Below, one piece after another: positions 18,106 to 26,258 of a stretch of DNA of 64,000 bases. The notes under the pieces were generated by a model. It was not told where the DNA came from. It saw nothing but the letters and a program-made list of their open reading frames with translations, and ran no database searches. The translations under genes and the position numbers were made by a program. The stretch comes from Brucella anthropi ATCC 49188 (lineage in GTDB: Bacteria > Pseudomonadota > Alphaproteobacteria > Rhizobiales > Rhizobiaceae), in NCBI RefSeq assembly GCF_000017405.1, contig NC_009668.1:522001-586000 (forward strand). The letters run 5' to 3'. How positions within the stretch are numbered: position 1 is the stretch's first letter; each line of letters begins with the position of its first letter.

Positions 18106-18791
18106 ACATCTTCAAACGACCGACGACCCATTACGGCAAGGTGCCGGAACCCGAGACTCCCTATCAAAAAGCCGCACAGGTCTGGGACGAACGCATCGGC
18201 TCGGCCCGCGTGCAGGCGAAGAACTGGCGCTATATGGCGTTCGGCTGTCTGATCCTCTCGGCCGGCTTTGCCGCCGCGCTCGTCTGGCAATCGGCGCGTG
18301 GAACCGTCGTGCCCTGGGTGGTGCAGGTGGACAATCTCGGTCAGGCGCAGGCTGTCGCGCCCGCGAACGCCGATTATCGCCCGACCGATCCGCAGATCGC
18401 CTTCCATCTCGGCCGCTTCATCGAGCAGGTCCGCGCGATCCCGGCGGACGCGATCATCGTCCGGCAGAACTGGCTTCGGGCTTACGAGTTCACCACCGAC
18501 CGGGGCGCGGCGGCCTTGAACGATTATGCGCGGGCCAACGATCCCTTCACCAAGGTCGGCCGCCAGCAGATCGCCGTCGAGGTGTCGAGCGTCATCCGGG
18601 CTTCGCCGGACAGTTTCCGCGTCGCCTGGACCGAACGCCATTTCGAGAACGGCCAGCTTTCCACGACCGAGCGATGGACCGCGATCCTGACTGTCGTGAT
18701 CCAGCCCCCGCGCGATGCCGAACGATTACGCGCCAATCCGCTGGGAATCTACATCAACGCAATTTCATGGTCGCGGGAGATGAGCCAATGA
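18102..18791 (+). CDS. trbF: TrbF, VirB8-like assembly protein
   Basis: 229 residues with one membrane segment (about 45-66) and a periplasmic VirB8-fold domain. The N-terminus FKRPTTHYGKVPEPETPYQK is the usual TrbF opening. It acts as an assembly factor linking inner-membrane and core-complex parts. Its stop overlaps the trbG start (ATGA). Confidence 0.95.
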   Translation: MNIFKRPTTHYGKVPEPETPYQKAAQVWDERIGSARVQAKNWRYMAFGCLILSAGFAAALVWQSARGTVVPWVVQVDNLGQAQAVAPANADYRPTDPQIAFHLGRFIEQVRAIPADAIIVRQNWLRAYEFTTDRGAAALNDYARANDPFTKVGRQQIAVEVSSVIRASPDSFRVAWTERHFENGQLSTTERWTAILTVVIQPPRDAERLRANPLGIYINAISWSREMSQ

Positions 18792-19816
18792 CCCGCACGA
18801 CTTTCCGTAGAGCCGGTTTTCCGGTTTTCCGTAAACCCGCTTTCGCGGCTTTGCTGCTTTCCGCGACCATGTTGGCCGGCTGCGCGACCAACCGGACGCC
18901 GCAATTCAACTATGACGCCGACGTGCCGCCGCTGCCCACCGTGCAGACGGTCGCCACCGACGACCGGCCCCGGCCGCTTCACACGCCGCCGGCCTGGACG
19001 GTCGCGCGGGGCGGAACTGCTGCCAGCACTCCGGACGGCCGTGTCGAAAACGCCAATGCCGCCGCCCGTGTCGAACCTCGCCGTGAGGGCTATTACAACG
19101 CCATCCAGATTTATCCGTGGAGCGAAGGCGCGCTCTATCAGGTCTATGCGGCCCCCGGCCAGATCACAAATATCGCGCTGGCGCCGGGCGAAAGCCTGAC
19201 CGGCGCGGGACCTATTGCGGCCGGGGATACGACACGATGGATCATTGGCGACACCGAATCCGGTTCGGGCGCGAACCGCCGCGTCCACATCCTCGTGAAG
19301 CCGACACGCCCGGACATTTCCACCAACCTTGTCGTGACCACCGACCGGCGCACCTACATGATCGAGCTGCGCGCGCGGGAATCGCTCTACATGCCTTCCG
19401 TCGCATGGGCCTATCCCGCGGCGCCGGCGGGAAGCCGTGCCACCACGCCCGCCGCGCCCATCATCCCCGCCGAGGCGGCGCGGAACTATCGCTACGGATT
19501 GCAGGTGCGGGGCGACAGCCCGCCATGGCGGCCGCTCTCCGTCTTCGACGATGGCCGCCGCGTCTATGTCATTTTCTCGCGCGGCATCGTGCAGGGCGAA
19601 ATGCCGCCTTTGTTCGTCATCGGGTCGGACGGAGAAACGCAGATCGTCAACAGCCGTGTCCACCAGAATGTCCTGATCGTGGACCGCCTGTTCGGTGCGG
19701 CCGAACTGCGCCTTGGCAGCGGCGATCGGCAGCAAGTGGTCAGGATCGTCCGCATCAACCCGACGCAGGCCGCAGCAGAACCAGCCAGCACGACCACGGG
19801 AGGATCGTCGTCATGA
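18788..19816 (+). CDS. trbG: TrbG, VirB9-like core-complex protein
   Basis: 342 residues. A lipoprotein-type signal ends in MLAGCAT near residue 37. The VirB9-type beta domains include YNAIQIYPWSEGALYQVYA and the C-terminal HQNVLIVDRLF block. A much longer frame beginning at 18035 spans this gene, but it runs antisense-like through trbF in another frame. The ATG at 18788 coupled to the trbF stop is the real start. It forms the outer-membrane core with TrbI. Confidence 0.94.
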   Translation: MTRTTFRRAGFPVFRKPAFAALLLSATMLAGCATNRTPQFNYDADVPPLPTVQTVATDDRPRPLHTPPAWTVARGGTAASTPDGRVENANAAARVEPRREGYYNAIQIYPWSEGALYQVYAAPGQITNIALAPGESLTGAGPIAAGDTTRWIIGDTESGSGANRRVHILVKPTRPDISTNLVVTTDRRTYMIELRARESLYMPSVAWAYPAAPAGSRATTPAAPIIPAEAARNYRYGLQVRGDSPPWRPLSVFDDGRRVYVIFSRGIVQGEMPPLFVIGSDGETQIVNSRVHQNVLIVDRLFGAAELRLGSGDRQQVVRIVRINPTQAAAEPASTTTGGSSS

Positions 19817-20940
19817 GCGATACCGATACCGCCGCCCCCATGCGCCTGCGCGCCGAGCCGCCTCGTGTCACCCGCCTGTCCCGAAAGTTGCTGGCAAGCG
19901 TTGGCGCGGTCGCGCTTCTCGGCATCGCCGGAACCTTGATCTATGCGCTCCAGACCCGCGATGCGGGGCCGGGTGGCGGCGAACTCTATTCGACCGAAAA
20001 CCGACCCACGGCTGACGGCCTCGCCGGTCTGCCGCGCGACTATACCGGCCCCGTCCTGGGACCGGCATTGCCGGGCGACCTTGGCCGTCCGATCCTCGAC
20101 GCGCAGAACCGGGGGCAGCCAGTCGCGCCTCCGGCAATCACCACACCAGCCGTCGATCCCGAAGAGGAGCGCCGCCGCGCCGAGGAAGAGGCCGCGCGCT
20201 TGAGCAACGTGTTCTTCCAGTCCGGGTCGCGTTCTGGCGGGACAGCGGGAACGGCCATGCCAGGAATAGCCGGGATAGGCTTGCAGCCGGACGGCACAGG
20301 GCAGAACAGGCACGCGGCTTTCCTCAATAGCCCGGTCGACCGACAGACGGTTGCGCCAGATCGCGTCACGCCGCCGGCATCGCCCTACATCCTTCAGGCT
20401 GGAGCCGTCATTCCGGCCGCACTCATCACCGGAATCCGCTCCGATCTGCCGGGCCAGATCACCGCGCAGGTCACCGAAAACGTCTATGACAGCCCGACCG
20501 GCTCGCTGCTTCTGATCCCGCAGGGAACGCGCATCATCGGCCAATATGATGACGGCGTGACCTTCGGCCAGCGCCGCGTCCTGCTGGTGTGGAATCGCCT
20601 GATCCTGCCGGGCGGCCGCTCCATCGTTCTGGAGCGCCTGCCGGGCGCGGACGCTTCCGGTTACGCCGGGCTTGAGGATGGCGTCGATTATCACTGGTGG
20701 GATCTGATGAAAGCGGCAGGGCTTTCCACACTGCTCGCGGTCGGTACAGAGCTGGCGACCAGCGACGAGGACCGGTTGATCCGCGCCATTCGCGACGGCG
20801 CACAGGATACCGTCAATCAGGCCGGGCAGCAGATCGTCCAGCGCCAATTGCAGGTCGCGCCGACGCTCACCATCCGGCCCGGCTTTCCGGTCAGGATTAT
20901 TGTGACCCGCGACCTGGTATTCGAGCCCGCAGGAGGTTGA
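19813..20940 (+). CDS. trbI: TrbI, VirB10-like core-complex protein
   Basis: 375 residues. One membrane segment (about 28-47) is followed by a Pro-rich linker and a C-terminal VirB10 domain (LQAGAVIPAALITGI, LLIPQGTRIIGQYD, near residues 196-240). The frame is open far upstream, but the ATGA overlap with trbG fixes the start at 19813. TrbI spans both membranes and transmits energy from the ATPases. Confidence 0.95.
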   Translation: MSDTDTAAPMRLRAEPPRVTRLSRKLLASVGAVALLGIAGTLIYALQTRDAGPGGGELYSTENRPTADGLAGLPRDYTGPVLGPALPGDLGRPILDAQNRGQPVAPPAITTPAVDPEEERRRAEEEAARLSNVFFQSGSRSGGTAGTAMPGIAGIGLQPDGTGQNRHAAFLNSPVDRQTVAPDRVTPPASPYILQAGAVIPAALITGIRSDLPGQITAQVTENVYDSPTGSLLLIPQGTRIIGQYDDGVTFGQRRVLLVWNRLILPGGRSIVLERLPGADASGYAGLEDGVDYHWWDLMKAAGLSTLLAVGTELATSDEDRLIRAIRDGAQDTVNQAGQQIVQRQLQVAPTLTIRPGFPVRIIVTRDLVFEPAGG

Positions 20941-20942
20941 GC

Positions 20943-21182
20943 ATGACAAAACTGAAACTCGGTCCCATCGTCGAGGACAAGCCCGTCAAGGTTACGGTAG
21001 AGCTGCCGGGGCCGCTTCATCGCGATCTTGCGACCTATGCCGAGGTGCTGGCCCGCGAGACCGGCCAACCCGCCGCTGATCCTGTCAGGCTGATCGTGCC
21101 AATGTTGGAGCGCTTTATCGCCACTGACAGGGGGTTCACGAAAGCACGGCGCTCCGTCCTGTCTCCGAAGTCGCAGGTCTGA
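20943..21182 (+). CDS. DUF2274 protein at the end of the trb operon
   Basis: 79 residues. The N-terminus (MTKLKLGPIVEDKPVKVTVE) and the LHRDLATYAEVLARE segment match the DUF2274 family that follows trbI in many alphaproteobacterial elements. The fold looks like a small ribbon-helix-helix DNA-binding protein. It could regulate transfer. Its last 47 bases overlap the convergent LysR gene. Confidence 0.88.
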   Translation: MTKLKLGPIVEDKPVKVTVELPGPLHRDLATYAEVLARETGQPAADPVRLIVPMLERFIATDRGFTKARRSVLSPKSQV

Positions 21183-22083
21183 CGGCCATTGCTTTCGCCA
21201 GACTGAGAAAGCGACGGAAGGCGGGATTGTCGTTGCTCGCCGACCAGACGGCCGAAAAGGGCAGAACCTCGCCGAGGATCGGTCGGTAAACCACACCCGG
21301 AAATTGTGCGACGGTGATGGCTTCGCTCACCAAAGTCAGCCCTCGGCCGAGGGCGACAAGCGGCACCAGATTATCCCGACCGACATATTGCACCTGGATC
21401 TCGGGATGCCTGCCGAGATCCGCCAGCCGCCGCACCAGATGATCGTAAATTTCCTGTCCCGGAGCAGTCTCGCTGACGATAAAGGACTCGTCGGCCAGAT
21501 CGCGCCATACGACTTCCTCCCTGTTGGCTAAGGCATGATGGTCAGGCAAGACCACGAACACACGCTCCGACCACAAGAGGACGCGTTCGCAATCCGGCCA
21601 GTCTCGTGTTCCAGTGATGAAGGCGACGTCGAGATTGAGTTGCCGGATCGCTGCGACATGCTCTGCGGGGTTCCCGTCAGCCACTTCGATTCTCACCGCG
21701 CTATGTCGCCTGCCGTAAACTTCCAGCAACTCCGCCAAAAAGCCGGAAGCGATCGAGGAATAAATACCGATCCGGACACGTCCCTTTTCAGAACGACCTG
21801 CGGAGGCAACCTCTCGAGCGCCTTCTCCAACAGTCCTGATGACCCTGCGGGCGTGTACGAGGAATCGCTGGCCGGCATAGGTTTGCGATACGCCCCATGT
21901 ATGCCGGTGAAACAAGGAGGCGCCAATCTCGTCTTCCAGCTTGGCAATGGACCGACTGATTGCAGCTTGCGACCGTCCAACCGCAGCTCCTGCTTTGCGA
22001 AAGCTGCCATGCTCGACCACAGCCACGAAATAGCGGAGATGGCGAAGCTCGACTTTATCCGAACACTTGACCCCTTTCCGCAT
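21136..22083 (-). CDS. LysR-family regulator linked to the trb block
   Basis: 315 residues. The N-terminal HTH (FRKAGAAVGRSQAAISRSIAKLE, split across residues 28-50) and a substrate-binding domain are present. The ATG at 22083 overlaps the stop of the 58-codon upstream gene (TAATG), which supports this start. LysR genes convergent to trbI-DUF2274 are a recurring feature of these elements and may control transfer. Its ligand is unknown. The shared upstream promoter is of the copper MerR type, which is unexpected. Confidence 0.9.
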   Translation of the reverse strand: MRKGVKCSDKVELRHLRYFVAVVEHGSFRKAGAAVGRSQAAISRSIAKLEDEIGASLFHRHTWGVSQTYAGQRFLVHARRVIRTVGEGAREVASAGRSEKGRVRIGIYSSIASGFLAELLEVYGRRHSAVRIEVADGNPAEHVAAIRQLNLDVAFITGTRDWPDCERVLLWSERVFVVLPDHHALANREEVVWRDLADESFIVSETAPGQEIYDHLVRRLADLGRHPEIQVQYVGRDNLVPLVALGRGLTLVSEAITVAQFPGVVYRPILGEVLPFSAVWSASNDNPAFRRFLSLAKAMAVRPATSETGRSAVLS

Positions 22084-22259
22084 TATGCGGCCACCTTGCT
22101 TCTGGTCGCCAACATCAATGTCTGGAGAAAGCCCAAACGAATCCGTATGTCGGCACCATCATCGAGGTCCGCGGCATCATCTGCATAAACGTACCCTTCC
22201 GCGATCAGCGAGCCGAATAATTTGTCGACGGACGAACGGTTCTTCGCTTGGTCCTTCAT
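22083..22259 (-). CDS. Small acidic protein of 58 residues, coupled to the LysR gene
   Basis: The reverse strand codes MKDQAKNRSSVDKLFGSLIA and continues for 58 residues to a TAA that overlaps the LysR start. An AAGGCGG ribosome site lies four to ten bases before the ATG. The middle is acidic (ADDAADLDDGAD) and there is no signal peptide. I recognise no family. Its position directly behind a CueR-type promoter and its coupling to LysR suggest a regulatory or anti-regulatory partner, but that is speculation. Confidence 0.6.
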   Translation of the reverse strand: MKDQAKNRSSVDKLFGSLIAEGYVYADDAADLDDGADIRIRLGFLQTLMLATRSKVAA

Positions 22260-22298
22260 TTCTGCCGCCTTGCATTGACGAAACGGGTATCAAGCAAG

Positions 22299-22329
22299 AT
22301 CGTGCAGCCTCCAACCATTGGAAGGTCAA
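22299..22329 (-). promoter_or_regulatory. CueR-type promoter facing the 58-codon gene and LysR
   Basis: On the reverse strand TTGACC, a 19-bp spacer with TTCCAATGGTTGGAGG, and CACGAT form the same element as the seven other copper-type promoters in this window. The right half-site has one change (GGAGG for GGAAGG). The predicted transcript starts about 33 bases before the 58-codon gene. Confidence 0.6.
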
Positions 22330-22472
22330 GACCGAAATTGCTTAAGTCCCGGTCTTAACCGCAGCGTGAAGATTGCCGTGTCGGCGATAAGTGCTGCTGC
22401 CTGCTTCAACGAACGCATTAGCGGCCCGCTCTTCAGCGGTACAGGCATCACATCGCCAAGAAGCCTTGTTTG

Positions 22473-22787
22473 TCAGTCATCAAAGTGCTCCTCGTCGATG
22501 TGGGTTGCCATGTCGATCAGCATGTCGCTCACGTGACTGTCTGCCACTTCGTAGAAAACCTGCTTTGACCGACGCTCCCCCCTGACGAGCCGTGCACCTC
22601 TGAGCAGGCGTAAATGGTGGCTAACCAGTGTCTGCGACAGTCCCAGGCTCTCAACAATGTCGCCGACGGACTTTGGACCCGGCAGGCAAAAGAGCAGAAT
22701 TCTCAGCCGTGTAGGATCGCCCAGCAGGCGAAAAGTCTCTGCCAGTACGGTTACGTCGTTCTGCGACAGGGACGGGGCTTGCTTCAA
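22473..22787 (-). CDS. ArsR/SmtB-family zinc-type repressor
   Basis: 104 residues. The recognition helix SQTLVSHHLRLLRGARLV is near residue 51. The last helix carries D-x-H-x10-H-x2-E (in DSHVSDMLIDMATHIDEEH), the alpha-5 metal site of SmtB/CzrA-type Zn/Co sensors, and no arsenic cysteine pair is present. Its start overlaps the stop of the CDF gene by four bases, so it is second in that operon and probably represses it via the palindrome at 23843-23894. Confidence 0.9.
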   Translation of the reverse strand: MKQAPSLSQNDVTVLAETFRLLGDPTRLRILLFCLPGPKSVGDIVESLGLSQTLVSHHLRLLRGARLVRGERRSKQVFYEVADSHVSDMLIDMATHIDEEHFDD

Positions 22788-23842
22788 CGTTCATGCTCCT
22801 GCTTGCTGTGGACATGCTCAGGCCCATGGTTGTGGTGATGCCCATCATGGTCGTGTCGATCCCCATGCGCGTGCCCCGTCAAGGCAGAGGCTTGCGACAG
22901 GCTGCACGCGTCCGCATCGTCATTCCAGTCGATGGCGATGGTCGGATGTTCGATCTTAAACTGTGACTTCAACTCACGCTCGACCGCGCGCATCACCGAG
23001 CGAGCATCGACATCGGCTTTCGGCCGCACATGTAGGGTGGCCAAGGTCCGCCCGGACGTGATCGACCAGACATGGATGTGGCTCACCGACGCCACGTCAG
23101 CGATGTTCTCGACAAGATGGCGTTCGATCTTCTCGGGCGTCGCGTTATCTGGCGCACCTTCAAGCAGGATATGTATCGACTTGCCGAGGAGATTCCACGC
23201 GGCGCGCAGGATCAGCAGGGAGACAAACACCGAGAGGATAGGATCGATCAGCGTCCAACCCGTGTACATGATCACGATGGCGGCTGAAACCGCTGCCACA
23301 GAGCCGAGGAGGTCGCCCAACACATGAAGGATGGCACCCTTGATGTTCACGTGCTCGGTATCTCCGCGCGTCAGAATCCAGAACACGAGAATATTGATGA
23401 GGAGCCCCGCAATGGCGACGCCAAGCATCGGACCCGCGAGGATAACATGCGGTTCCTGAAAGCGCTGCCAGGCTTCATAGACAATCCAGACGACGATCGC
23501 GAATAGCGTGATTGCGTTGATAAAACCGGCAAGGACCTCGAAACGCAGATAGCCAAAGGTCCGCTTGGAGTCTGCCGCCCGCCGTCCGAACCGAAAGGCG
23601 GCATAAGCTAGCGCCAGCGCAGCCGCGTCGCTCAGCATATGTCCAGCGTCGGCGAGCAGCGCCAGCGATCCTGAGATCAGACCGCCGATCACCTCCACGA
23701 TCATGAACGTGAGGATCAGGAAGAACGAGAGAAGGACCTTGCGCTCATTATCGCTCGTGACGGTCGGCGCATGGGAGTGATCATGGGAATGGTCATCATG
23801 AGAATGACCATGGCTGTGTGAATGGGACATTTCAGGGCTCAT
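22784..23842 (-). CDS. CDF-family zinc/cobalt/cadmium exporter (CzcD/ZitB type)
   Basis: About 352 residues. An N-terminal His-rich stretch (HSHSHGHSHDDHSHDHSH) precedes six membrane helices. The metal-site motifs ADAGHMLSDAAAL (helix 2) and HVLGDLLGS (helix 5) give the H-x3-D plus H-x3-D arrangement of Zn transporters. The C-terminal cytoplasmic domain ends in a second His-rich tail. The frame is open to 23860, but that lies in the operator palindrome; 23842 or 23830 are the plausible starts. Confidence 0.93.
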   Translation of the reverse strand: MSPEMSHSHSHGHSHDDHSHDHSHAPTVTSDNERKVLLSFFLILTFMIVEVIGGLISGSLALLADAGHMLSDAAALALAYAAFRFGRRAADSKRTFGYLRFEVLAGFINAITLFAIVVWIVYEAWQRFQEPHVILAGPMLGVAIAGLLINILVFWILTRGDTEHVNIKGAILHVLGDLLGSVAAVSAAIVIMYTGWTLIDPILSVFVSLLILRAAWNLLGKSIHILLEGAPDNATPEKIERHLVENIADVASVSHIHVWSITSGRTLATLHVRPKADVDARSVMRAVERELKSQFKIEHPTIAIDWNDDADACSLSQASALTGHAHGDRHDHDGHHHNHGPEHVHSKQEHER

Positions 23843-23894
23843 GCGGTTGACATACAACACATGAATATGTGTTCATATGTTGTATGTCAACCGC
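23843..23894. promoter_or_regulatory. 52-bp palindromic operator/promoter of the CDF operon
   Basis: Perfect 17-bp arms (GCGGTTGACATACAACA and its complement) enclose an 18-base centre. The centre carries TGAATATGTGTTCA, which on the other strand reads TGAACA-N2-TATTCA, like the SmtB/CzrA 12-2-12 operator core. On the reverse strand TTGACA and TATTCA form a 17-bp-spaced promoter inside the palindrome. A bound repressor would block it. Confidence 0.8.
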
Positions 23895-23929
23895 TCCGCT
23901 TGCAATTCGTCCAAGCAGGCGTCTGCGCA

Positions 23930-23973
23930 AGGCCTACGGCGGGTAGCGCGCCACGGAACCGCGCCGTAGGCTT
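23930..23973. terminator. Hairpin downstream of the DHA2 pump gene
   Basis: Inverted repeat GCCTACGGCG/CGCCGTAGGC (23932-23941 and 23962-23971) with a 20-base GC-rich loop. It follows the pump stop codon on the reverse strand. There is no good T-run, so an intrinsic terminator is only possible. Confidence 0.4.
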
Positions 23974-23986
23974 AATGACTATCCTG

Positions 23987-25492
23987 TCAATGGACAGCGA
24001 TCGTGCCGGTAGAAACCTGTCCCCTCTTAGCGTTGACCAGAACCGCGGCAATGACTGCGGCAATCACGAGGGCAGCTCCAGCTCCCGCAAGCGCAAGACC
24101 ATAACCGTGGATCAGCGCATCGCTGGCCGATCTCACTAGCCCGGCGTCACCCGTCTCCCGCCCGCGATAGAGGGCGGCGAGTGCACCCGGCAACCTGCCA
24201 GCCGTGGCAGAGACTGCGATGGTCGAAAGGACGGCCAGCCCCAAGGCGACGCCGATCTGTTGCGAGGCGTTGAAGAGCGCCGATGCGATGCCCGTCTCCT
24301 GTGTCTGCACGCCTTTGACGGCGGTCAGCGCCAGTGCAATCACGGCCCCCACGAAACCGAAAGCGGTGAGGAAGGCCGCGGGCATGAAGTGCCACATATA
24401 GTTGAGTTCCTGTCCGATATTGGCGAGCCAGAACAAGGCAGCGCCGCCTATTAGTGCGGCGGGCGCTGCCACCTCGCGCGGCGCAAACCGCGTGACAAGC
24501 TTGGAACTGACAATGGCCCCAACGATAATACCCGCACCGAATGGCAGGAACGCCAGCGCGGTCATGATCGGGCTGTAGCCGAGGATGTGCTGCAAATAGA
24601 GCGTCAGCAGATAGATCATCCCCATCGGACCGAAGCCCAGCAGCAGCATGGCGAGGTAGGAACCCGCCCGGTTGCGCTCCTTGAACAGACGTGGCGGCAG
24701 AAGCGGGTCTTTGCTGCGCGACTGCAAGATCAGGAACAGCGGCAGCAGGATCGCGGCGGTAGCGAACGAGGCGAGCGTGATGCTGTCCGTCCAGCCATGT
24801 TCGCCGCCACGGGTGATCCCATAGACGAGCGCGGCCATGCCCACAATGCTGGTGAGCGCGCCGGTGAAGTCCGGGCGGCCTTTGTGCAGTTCCGCCTCGA
24901 CAAGCGTTCTTGACCCCGCCAGCACAGCCAGGCCGATGGGAATGTTGATGAAGAAGGCCCAGCGCCAGCCCAGCAGCCCCGTCAGCAGCCCGCCGAGGAT
25001 CAGCCCGGCGATGATACCAAGGCCGGACATTGCTCCGTAAACGGCCATCGCTCCGTTGCGCGCCTTGCCTTCGGGGAAGGTCGTCGCGATCAAGGCAAGA
25101 GCATTGGGGGCCGTCAGCGCCGCACCCACGCCCTGTAGACCGCGTGACGCGATTATGCTCATGCTGTCCTGGGCAAGCCCGACGAACAGGGAAGCAATGG
25201 TGAAGATCGCCATGCCCGCCTGCAGCATGCGCCGCCGGCCATAGATATCGCCCAACCTGCCGCCGAACAGCAGCAGTCCACCAAAGGCGAGAACGTAGGC
25301 GTTGATCACCCAAGGCAGGCTCGCAGCCGACATTCCGAGTTCGTTCTGGAGTGTCGGCAGGGCGATGTTCGCGATGGTATCGTCAAGCACCACCATGAGC
25401 TGAGCCGTCGCAATGACGGCCAGCGGCAATGTCGTGCTTGCAGGTGACGAAGCCACCGGAGGCTTCGGCGTTTGGGGGGAGAGCGTAGACAT
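23987..25492 (-). CDS. DHA2-family (EmrB/QacA-type) MFS efflux pump
   Basis: 501 residues with 14 predicted helices. The motifs VVLDDTIANIALPTL (residues 34-48) and FGGRLGDIYGRRRML (about 76-90) are typical of 14-helix drug exporters. No membrane-fusion partner gene is adjacent. The start at 25492 has an AGGA site eight bases upstream. A CueR-type promoter 46 bases further up places it in the copper regulon, so the cargo may be a metal complex or a toxic thiol or quinone. The cargo is inferred from regulation only. Confidence 0.9.
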   Translation of the reverse strand: MSTLSPQTPKPPVASSPASTTLPLAVIATAQLMVVLDDTIANIALPTLQNELGMSAASLPWVINAYVLAFGGLLLFGGRLGDIYGRRRMLQAGMAIFTIASLFVGLAQDSMSIIASRGLQGVGAALTAPNALALIATTFPEGKARNGAMAVYGAMSGLGIIAGLILGGLLTGLLGWRWAFFINIPIGLAVLAGSRTLVEAELHKGRPDFTGALTSIVGMAALVYGITRGGEHGWTDSITLASFATAAILLPLFLILQSRSKDPLLPPRLFKERNRAGSYLAMLLLGFGPMGMIYLLTLYLQHILGYSPIMTALAFLPFGAGIIVGAIVSSKLVTRFAPREVAAPAALIGGAALFWLANIGQELNYMWHFMPAAFLTAFGFVGAVIALALTAVKGVQTQETGIASALFNASQQIGVALGLAVLSTIAVSATAGRLPGALAALYRGRETGDAGLVRSASDALIHGYGLALAGAGAALVIAAVIAAVLVNAKRGQVSTGTIAVH

Positions 25493-25536
25493 CCGGAGTT
25501 CCTGTTATTTTTCATGGGGCGTTCAGATGTCGCAGA

Positions 25537-25567
25537 CCCCTAATCCTTCCAACGGCTGGAAGGTCAA
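25537..25567 (-). promoter_or_regulatory. CueR-type promoter of the DHA2 pump
   Basis: CCTTCCAACGGCTGGAAGG sits next to GGTCAA (TTGACC on the reverse strand), with a 19-bp spacer to TAGGGG. The -10 is poorer than at the other sites; the operator arms are intact. Confidence 0.75.
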
Positions 25568-25828
25568 GAACAAATTGCTTCCCAAATCCGCTGAAACTTG
25601 ATCTATAAGCCGATGAGCTGCACATCGCCCACATTTTGCATGCGAGAAGCGCCGATCAGGCAATGGCGATCAGTGGTCTAGCTGGCCATGACATGACCAG
25701 ATTCGTCGTTCACGGACGGGCCGAGCGGCCTGGCGCGGCAGGAACGGGCGGCGGTCAGACGGTCCTAGCAGCAAATTCGCCGGAACAAGGTTCGTCTTGA
25801 CATGCTTCCTTCCTGATCCATTGCACCC

Positions 25829-25859
25829 CAGATGGGGCTTCCAACAATGGGAAGGTCAA
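25829..25859 (-). promoter_or_regulatory. CueR-type promoter with no gene behind it
   Basis: Reverse-strand TTGACC, 19-bp spacer (TTCCCATTGTTGGAAGCCC) and CATCTG. The spacer differs by two bases from the copA-facing promoter at 40722-40752. It faces no intact gene before the convergently read DHA2 region. Confidence 0.7.
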
Positions 25860-25898
25860 GGCCGCCTTGGCCGCGATATCATTTTTCCTCGTTGACCC

Positions 25899-25929
25899 TT
25901 GACCTTGCCAACGTGGCAAGGACCAGATT
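25899..25929 (+). promoter_or_regulatory. CueR-type promoter of the first copZ
   Basis: TTGACC at 25899, palindrome CCTTGCCAACGTGGCAAGG, 19-bp spacer and CAGATT at 25924. The half-sites read TTGCCA instead of TTCCCA, closer to classical CueR/HmrR sites. Confidence 0.8.
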
Positions 25930-25961
25930 TGTCCGTGAACGCCCAACAGAGGAGAGTTCGC

Positions 25962-26177
25962 ATGTTCCGATTCACTGCTCCCGACATGACTTGCGGCGGC
26001 TGCGCGCGCCGGGTCAACAACGCGCTTCTGAGCGTCGATCCGGCGGCTGATGTCACCACCAATCCACCCACCCGCGAAGTGACGGTCACCACGAAGGTGG
26101 ACGAGCAGGTACTCCCCGCCGCCTTAACCGAGGCAGGCTATCCGGCCGAACGCAAGGACCAGTCGGCGGCCGCGTGA
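25962..26177 (+). CDS. copZ: CopZ-like copper chaperone (HMA domain)
   Basis: 71 residues forming a single HMA domain with the Cu(I) site DMTCGGCARRV (Cys about 12 and 15). The frame is open upstream, but an AGAGGAG ribosome site fixes the ATG at 25962. It resembles the chaperone at 40841-41035 along its whole length. It would deliver Cu(I) to the ATPases or to CueR. Confidence 0.9.
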   Translation: MFRFTAPDMTCGGCARRVNNALLSVDPAADVTTNPPTREVTVTTKVDEQVLPAALTEAGYPAERKDQSAAA

Positions 26178-26258
26178 GGCTTCTGGGCGCGGTGGCGGCT
26201 CGGCTGCGCCCCTTCGTCTCCGCCATTCTCAACAGCTCGACTCGACGTGCAAGTACAC

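Larger units (their letters stand above)
25568..25961. other. Gene-poor stretch with two divergent CueR-type promoters
   Basis: No convincing gene lies here. The leftward promoter at 25829-25859 points into about 270 bases that hold only a 12-residue frame (25765-25803) with a good GGAAGGAAG ribosome site. The layout copies the copA/copZ divergon at 40.7-40.84 kb, minus the ATPase. Confidence 0.6.

Noticed and set aside
18035..19816. 593-residue open frame across trbL end, trbF and trbG
   Set aside because: Its first part reads trbF in the wrong frame with Arg/Pro-rich nonsense. Only the part from 18788 matches TrbG, coupled to trbF by ATGA.
22321..22360. CTTAAG followed by CTTAAC near 22341 as a fifth box of the two-component regulon
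   Set aside because: The spacing is 7 rather than 5 and the second half-site is imperfect; it lies outside the redox genes.
24147..25313. 388-residue frame overlapping the DHA2 pump on the same strand
   Set aside because: Frame-shifted shadow of the pump; no helices or motif, while the pump frame has complete MFS motifs.
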